8,543 nucleotides of DNA from Mobilitalea sp. (GTDB lineage: Bacteria > Bacillota_A > Clostridia > Lachnospirales > Lachnospiraceae). The notes under the pieces are model-generated. The model was not told where the DNA came from, did not search any database, and worked only from the letters and a program-made list of their open reading frames with translations. The stretch lies in assembly GCA_029974875.1 (NCBI GenBank), contig JARKQP010000297.1, forward strand, positions 1-8,543, given 5' to 3'. Made by a program: the position numbers and the translations under genes. Shown here one piece after another: positions 6,101 through 8,543 of the stretch (positions are counted from its first letter, which is position 1; every line of letters begins with the position of its first letter).

Positions 6101-6213
6101 GGAACACTCCCATCATTTCGTTTATCCATAGTCGGCTGCGGAACCCAAAAAACTGGCACAATTTTTCACTAGCTATGTTGTTCGCAATTGACTATATTCA
6201 CCTAGAGTGTTCC
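6101..6213. repeat. 9-bp inverted repeat flanking the spore promoter
   Basis: GGAACACTC (6101-6109) and its exact reverse complement GAGTGTTCC (6205-6213) lie either side of the candidate sigma-G promoter. The left arm overlaps the spacer between the spore gene's Shine-Dalgarno and its start. The right arm lies just upstream of the -35. Only a read-through transcript from addA would contain both arms and could fold to hide the ribosome binding site region. Confidence 0.5.
6171..6200 (-). promoter_or_regulatory. sigma-G-like promoter of the spore protein gene
   Basis: On the minus strand TGAATA (6195-6200), an exact match to the sigma-G -35 consensus, is 17 bp from CATAGCT (6171-6177), which shares the CATA start of the CATACTA -10. 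This forespore sigma factor drives SASP genes in Bacillus and clostridia. The transcript should start near 6164, about 65 bases before the ATG at 6099. The -10 is imperfect. Confidence 0.6.
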
Positions 6214-6222
6214 CATCTTATA

Positions 6223-8543
6223 TCAATCTATTCTGATTTCTTTTGCAAGGGGAAGGGAATAAATGATCATTTCCTTTACCCTCTTTTTCTGCATCTGCTC
6301 AAGTGCCCTCCGGTAGTATTCAAGCTGTACCTTATAGCGCCCGATTAACTGCTCCTCACTGTCCACCCAGTCGGATTTATAGTCGACTACTACCAGTTCC
6401 CCGTCCTCTTCAAAATAAACATCTATAATACCCTGGATCAAGATCAGCTCCTCACTGTCAGAATCCTTCATTACCTCGGAGGCCTTGACGCCCATGACAA
6501 ACTGCTTCTCCTTGAATAGCTTCTGCCCAGCTCCGGCTTTCAGCATCCGTTTTGCTATATTACTCTTAGAGAACAGGTAAATATATTTTAAGTTTATTTT
6601 TTCCGAATCCTCCTGTTTGATATGACCATCAGCAATCATGCGGTCAATCTGTACCTGGACATCGGTTCTATCCTTCACACCGGAAAGCTCCAGCAGCTCC
6701 AGTACCTTATGGTAAAGAGTACCCCTGTCCGTTCCTGAGACTACCTTTTCTTCCTGCCTGATAAAGCTTGGCACGGTTGCACTCTCAGGCTCAGGCCTCA
6801 ATATAAGCTCTTGTTCAAGATGAAGCTGTGAACTTTGTCCCGGGTACAACTGCATACTATGCTCCTCATCCAGGTTCTGCCCTATTTTTTTAAGCTCGGA
6901 AACCGTCATTTTTATCTTTAGCCCCGCCTCATTTAAATATGGGTAGCTATAATCGAATCGTCTCTTGATCTCATCCCTGAGCTTCGAACCGCGGGTTTCT
7001 TCTGGATTAATCCTCACCAAATCCTCTCTGTCCTTGTTCAAAAAGATCTGTTTGGCTACCTCCTGTTTTAGGATCTCTGCCAGCGAGTGGATGCCTACAG
7101 CCATGTCCTCCCTTTTCCACTCATAGGGCAGGCTTAAAAGCTCCGGCTGCTTTCCCATATGGTTGATCATGGCAGGCAATACCCAGTCCATATAACTCTT
7201 AGCAGATACCAATTCAAAGAAGGAAAATCCCCCTGCATTTCCCTTCAAGGCCTCCACTGATTTTATAAACCCTGTTAAAATCAGCTTCTCCTTAGCTCTC
7301 GTCATGGCCACATATAGCACCCTGAGCTCTTCCCCAAGGTTTTCAATCTGGACCTTCTTCTGGATCACCTTCTTAAGAAGGGTCGGTATCTTGGTCCGAA
7401 GTTTGCCATCGATACATTCCGGCCCGGCTCCAAGCTCACTGTGCAATACAATGCTGCTCCTCAAATCCTGGGTATTAAAGGACTTGCTCATTCCGGCCAC
7501 AATAACAATGGGAAACTCCAAGCCCTTACTTTTGTGGATGCTCATGATACGGATAGTATCGTCCTGTTCCCCAGAGGTAGAGGCCTCCCCAAAATCAATT
7601 TCGTATTTATGGAGCTTCTCCATATAGCGGATAAAATGGAATAAGCCGCTATAGCTGCCCTTTTCAAACCGTACCGCCTGTGATACCAGCATGTCCACAT
7701 TCGCTTTCCTGCGGTCACCGCCAGGCATGGCGCTGATATAGCAGTAATAGCCTGTTTCATCCAGGACTAGCTGTATCAACTCATGGATCGGCTTATAGTT
7801 CACCATGGAACGGTATTTTTCAAGGAAGGAAAGGAAATCCTTTATTTTGCTCTTTAGCTCCCCATCCGTCCCTTCCTCCCCATAAGCCAGCAATGCGGAA
7901 TACATGCAGATACCCCGGTTGGCTGCGCGAAGGGTAGCCAGCCCGGTTGAGGTAAGACCTACGATTGGTGAATAAAGTACTCCCACCAGCGGGATATCCT
8001 GGCGTGGATTATCAATAATCCGCAGCAGGTTTAATAAGGTCGTAATTTCCCAGGTCTGAAAATATCCTGTCCCCGTATCAGCATAAGCAGCAATTCCTTC
8101 CTGCATTAGGGTGTTAACGAATACCTCCGACCAGGAGGACATGCTCCGCAGCAGGATGACAATATCCCTGTAGGCCGCCGGGCGGTATACCTTCTTTTCC
8201 TTGTCCAGCACCAGCATCCCATCCACCGGGTCAGTAAGCTCCCTTATCTTCATTGCTATGGCTCTGGCTTCCAGCTCCTTCTTGGTATATGCCCCTTCCT
8301 CCTCTGTCTCCTCATCCAATCCGGTCGTAGAATCAGATTCCGGCTCCAATTCTTCATCCGTTACTAAAAGCAGCTCTACCCCACCCGGCAGCCGGGATTC
8401 CAGTATAGCTCTCTCACCAAGCACCTCGGAGGCAAACTGAGGCTCACCGTCATATAATCCTCCATACTTTAAGGAAGCTGCCTCATCATAGACAATTCCG
8501 CCGACGCTGGCCTGCATAATCTGTTCAAAGATCTTATTTACAT
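6223..8543 (-). CDS. addA: ATP-dependent helicase/nuclease subunit A, C-terminal part
   Basis: AddA is the UvrD-like helicase and nuclease subunit of AddAB, the Firmicute counterpart of RecBCD, which resects double-strand breaks for RecA-dependent repair. The last 772 residues are present; the N-terminus, with the Walker A motif, lies beyond the right edge (full proteins are about 1200-1250 residues). The frame stays open to the edge, beginning V-N-K-I-F-E-Q-I-M, so the ATG at 8515-8517 is internal. Visible motifs in order are helicase motif IV (YRDIVILLRS, near 124-133), motif V (IMSIHKSKGLEFPIVIV, near 330-350), motif VI (LRVLYVAMTRAKEKL, near 400-420), and the RecB-type nuclease: GTLYHKVLEL near 610, GIIDVYFEE and VVDYKSDW near 715-725, then QLEYYRRAL. 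All nuclease residues appear intact. addB would be expected upstream, outside the window. No terminator separates it from the spore gene. Confidence 0.95.
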   Translation of the reverse strand, partial: VNKIFEQIMQASVGGIVYDEAASLKYGGLYDGEPQFASEVLGERAILESRLPGGVELLLVTDEELEPESDSTTGLDEETEEEGAYTKKELEARAIAMKIRELTDPVDGMLVLDKEKKVYRPAAYRDIVILLRSMSSWSEVFVNTLMQEGIAAYADTGTGYFQTWEITTLLNLLRIIDNPRQDIPLVGVLYSPIVGLTSTGLATLRAANRGICMYSALLAYGEEGTDGELKSKIKDFLSFLEKYRSMVNYKPIHELIQLVLDETGYYCYISAMPGGDRRKANVDMLVSQAVRFEKGSYSGLFHFIRYMEKLHKYEIDFGEASTSGEQDDTIRIMSIHKSKGLEFPIVIVAGMSKSFNTQDLRSSIVLHSELGAGPECIDGKLRTKIPTLLKKVIQKKVQIENLGEELRVLYVAMTRAKEKLILTGFIKSVEALKGNAGGFSFFELVSAKSYMDWVLPAMINHMGKQPELLSLPYEWKREDMAVGIHSLAEILKQEVAKQIFLNKDREDLVRINPEETRGSKLRDEIKRRFDYSYPYLNEAGLKIKMTVSELKKIGQNLDEEHSMQLYPGQSSQLHLEQELILRPEPESATVPSFIRQEEKVVSGTDRGTLYHKVLELLELSGVKDRTDVQVQIDRMIADGHIKQEDSEKINLKYIYLFSKSNIAKRMLKAGAGQKLFKEKQFVMGVKASEVMKDSDSEELILIQGIIDVYFEEDGELVVVDYKSDWVDSEEQLIGRYKVQLEYYRRALEQMQKKRVKEMIIYSLPLAKEIRID

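Noticed and set aside
6100..6159. Longer version of the spore protein starting at GTG 6159
   Set aside because: It lacks a ribosome binding site, starts almost at the predicted transcript start, and the added residues are unlike the family.
7304..7760. Several open frames within addA on both strands
   Set aside because: They overlap conserved helicase motifs of addA in other frames and have no start signals or domains of their own.
1..8543. CRISPR array, tRNA, rRNA or intact mobile element
   Set aside because: I saw no regularly spaced repeats, cloverleaf, rRNA-like stretch or transposase in the window.

Overview
This window looks like part of the chromosome of an endospore-forming, low- to mid-GC Firmicute, most likely a clostridial or Lachnospiraceae-type organism. 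The reasons are an alpha/beta-type small acid-soluble spore protein with a sigma-G-like promoter, an AddA recombination helicase-nuclease, a YesM/YesN-type sugar-sensing two-component pair, a ROK-family regulator, strong AGGAGG-type ribosome binding sites and near-consensus sigma-A promoters. The family is inferred from gene content, not from a marker gene.

Region 1 (1-3516) is a regulatory locus. A YesN-like response regulator (receiver plus AraC-type DNA-binding domain, 149-1756, minus) is divergent from a YesM-like sensor histidine kinase (1837-3516, plus). They are separated by only 80 bp, which hold two facing promoters whose -10 boxes overlap. The kinase reading frame carries an in-frame TAG at 1933-1935, right after its first membrane helix, so as read the gene is interrupted. 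Downstream of the regulator, at the left edge, the first codons of another minus-strand gene with a perfect Shine-Dalgarno are visible. By analogy with other YesMN loci it may encode a transporter binding protein, but this cannot be seen.

Region 2 (3517-4555) is mostly non-coding and AT-rich. It holds an extended -10 promoter, a leader of about 150 nt that can fold, and a 98-residue uncharacterised protein (4051-4347). A 17-bp palindrome lies before the next gene.

Region 3 (4556-5716) is a ROK-family transcriptional regulator (winged helix-turn-helix plus sugar-kinase-like domain), probably a carbohydrate-responsive repressor.

Region 4 (5717-8543) is transcribed leftward: the C-terminal two thirds of addA (cut by the right edge), then the spore protein gene with its own sigma-G-like promoter, ending at a very stable 18-bp hairpin with a U-tract on the minus strand.

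The first and third regions read as carbohydrate-sensing regulation, and the last as DNA repair and spore DNA protection. I do not see a clear, wholly new system. The points most worth a second look are the amber codon in the kinase, the overlapping divergent promoters, the structured leader of the small protein, and the duplicated start-region sequence of the ROK gene.
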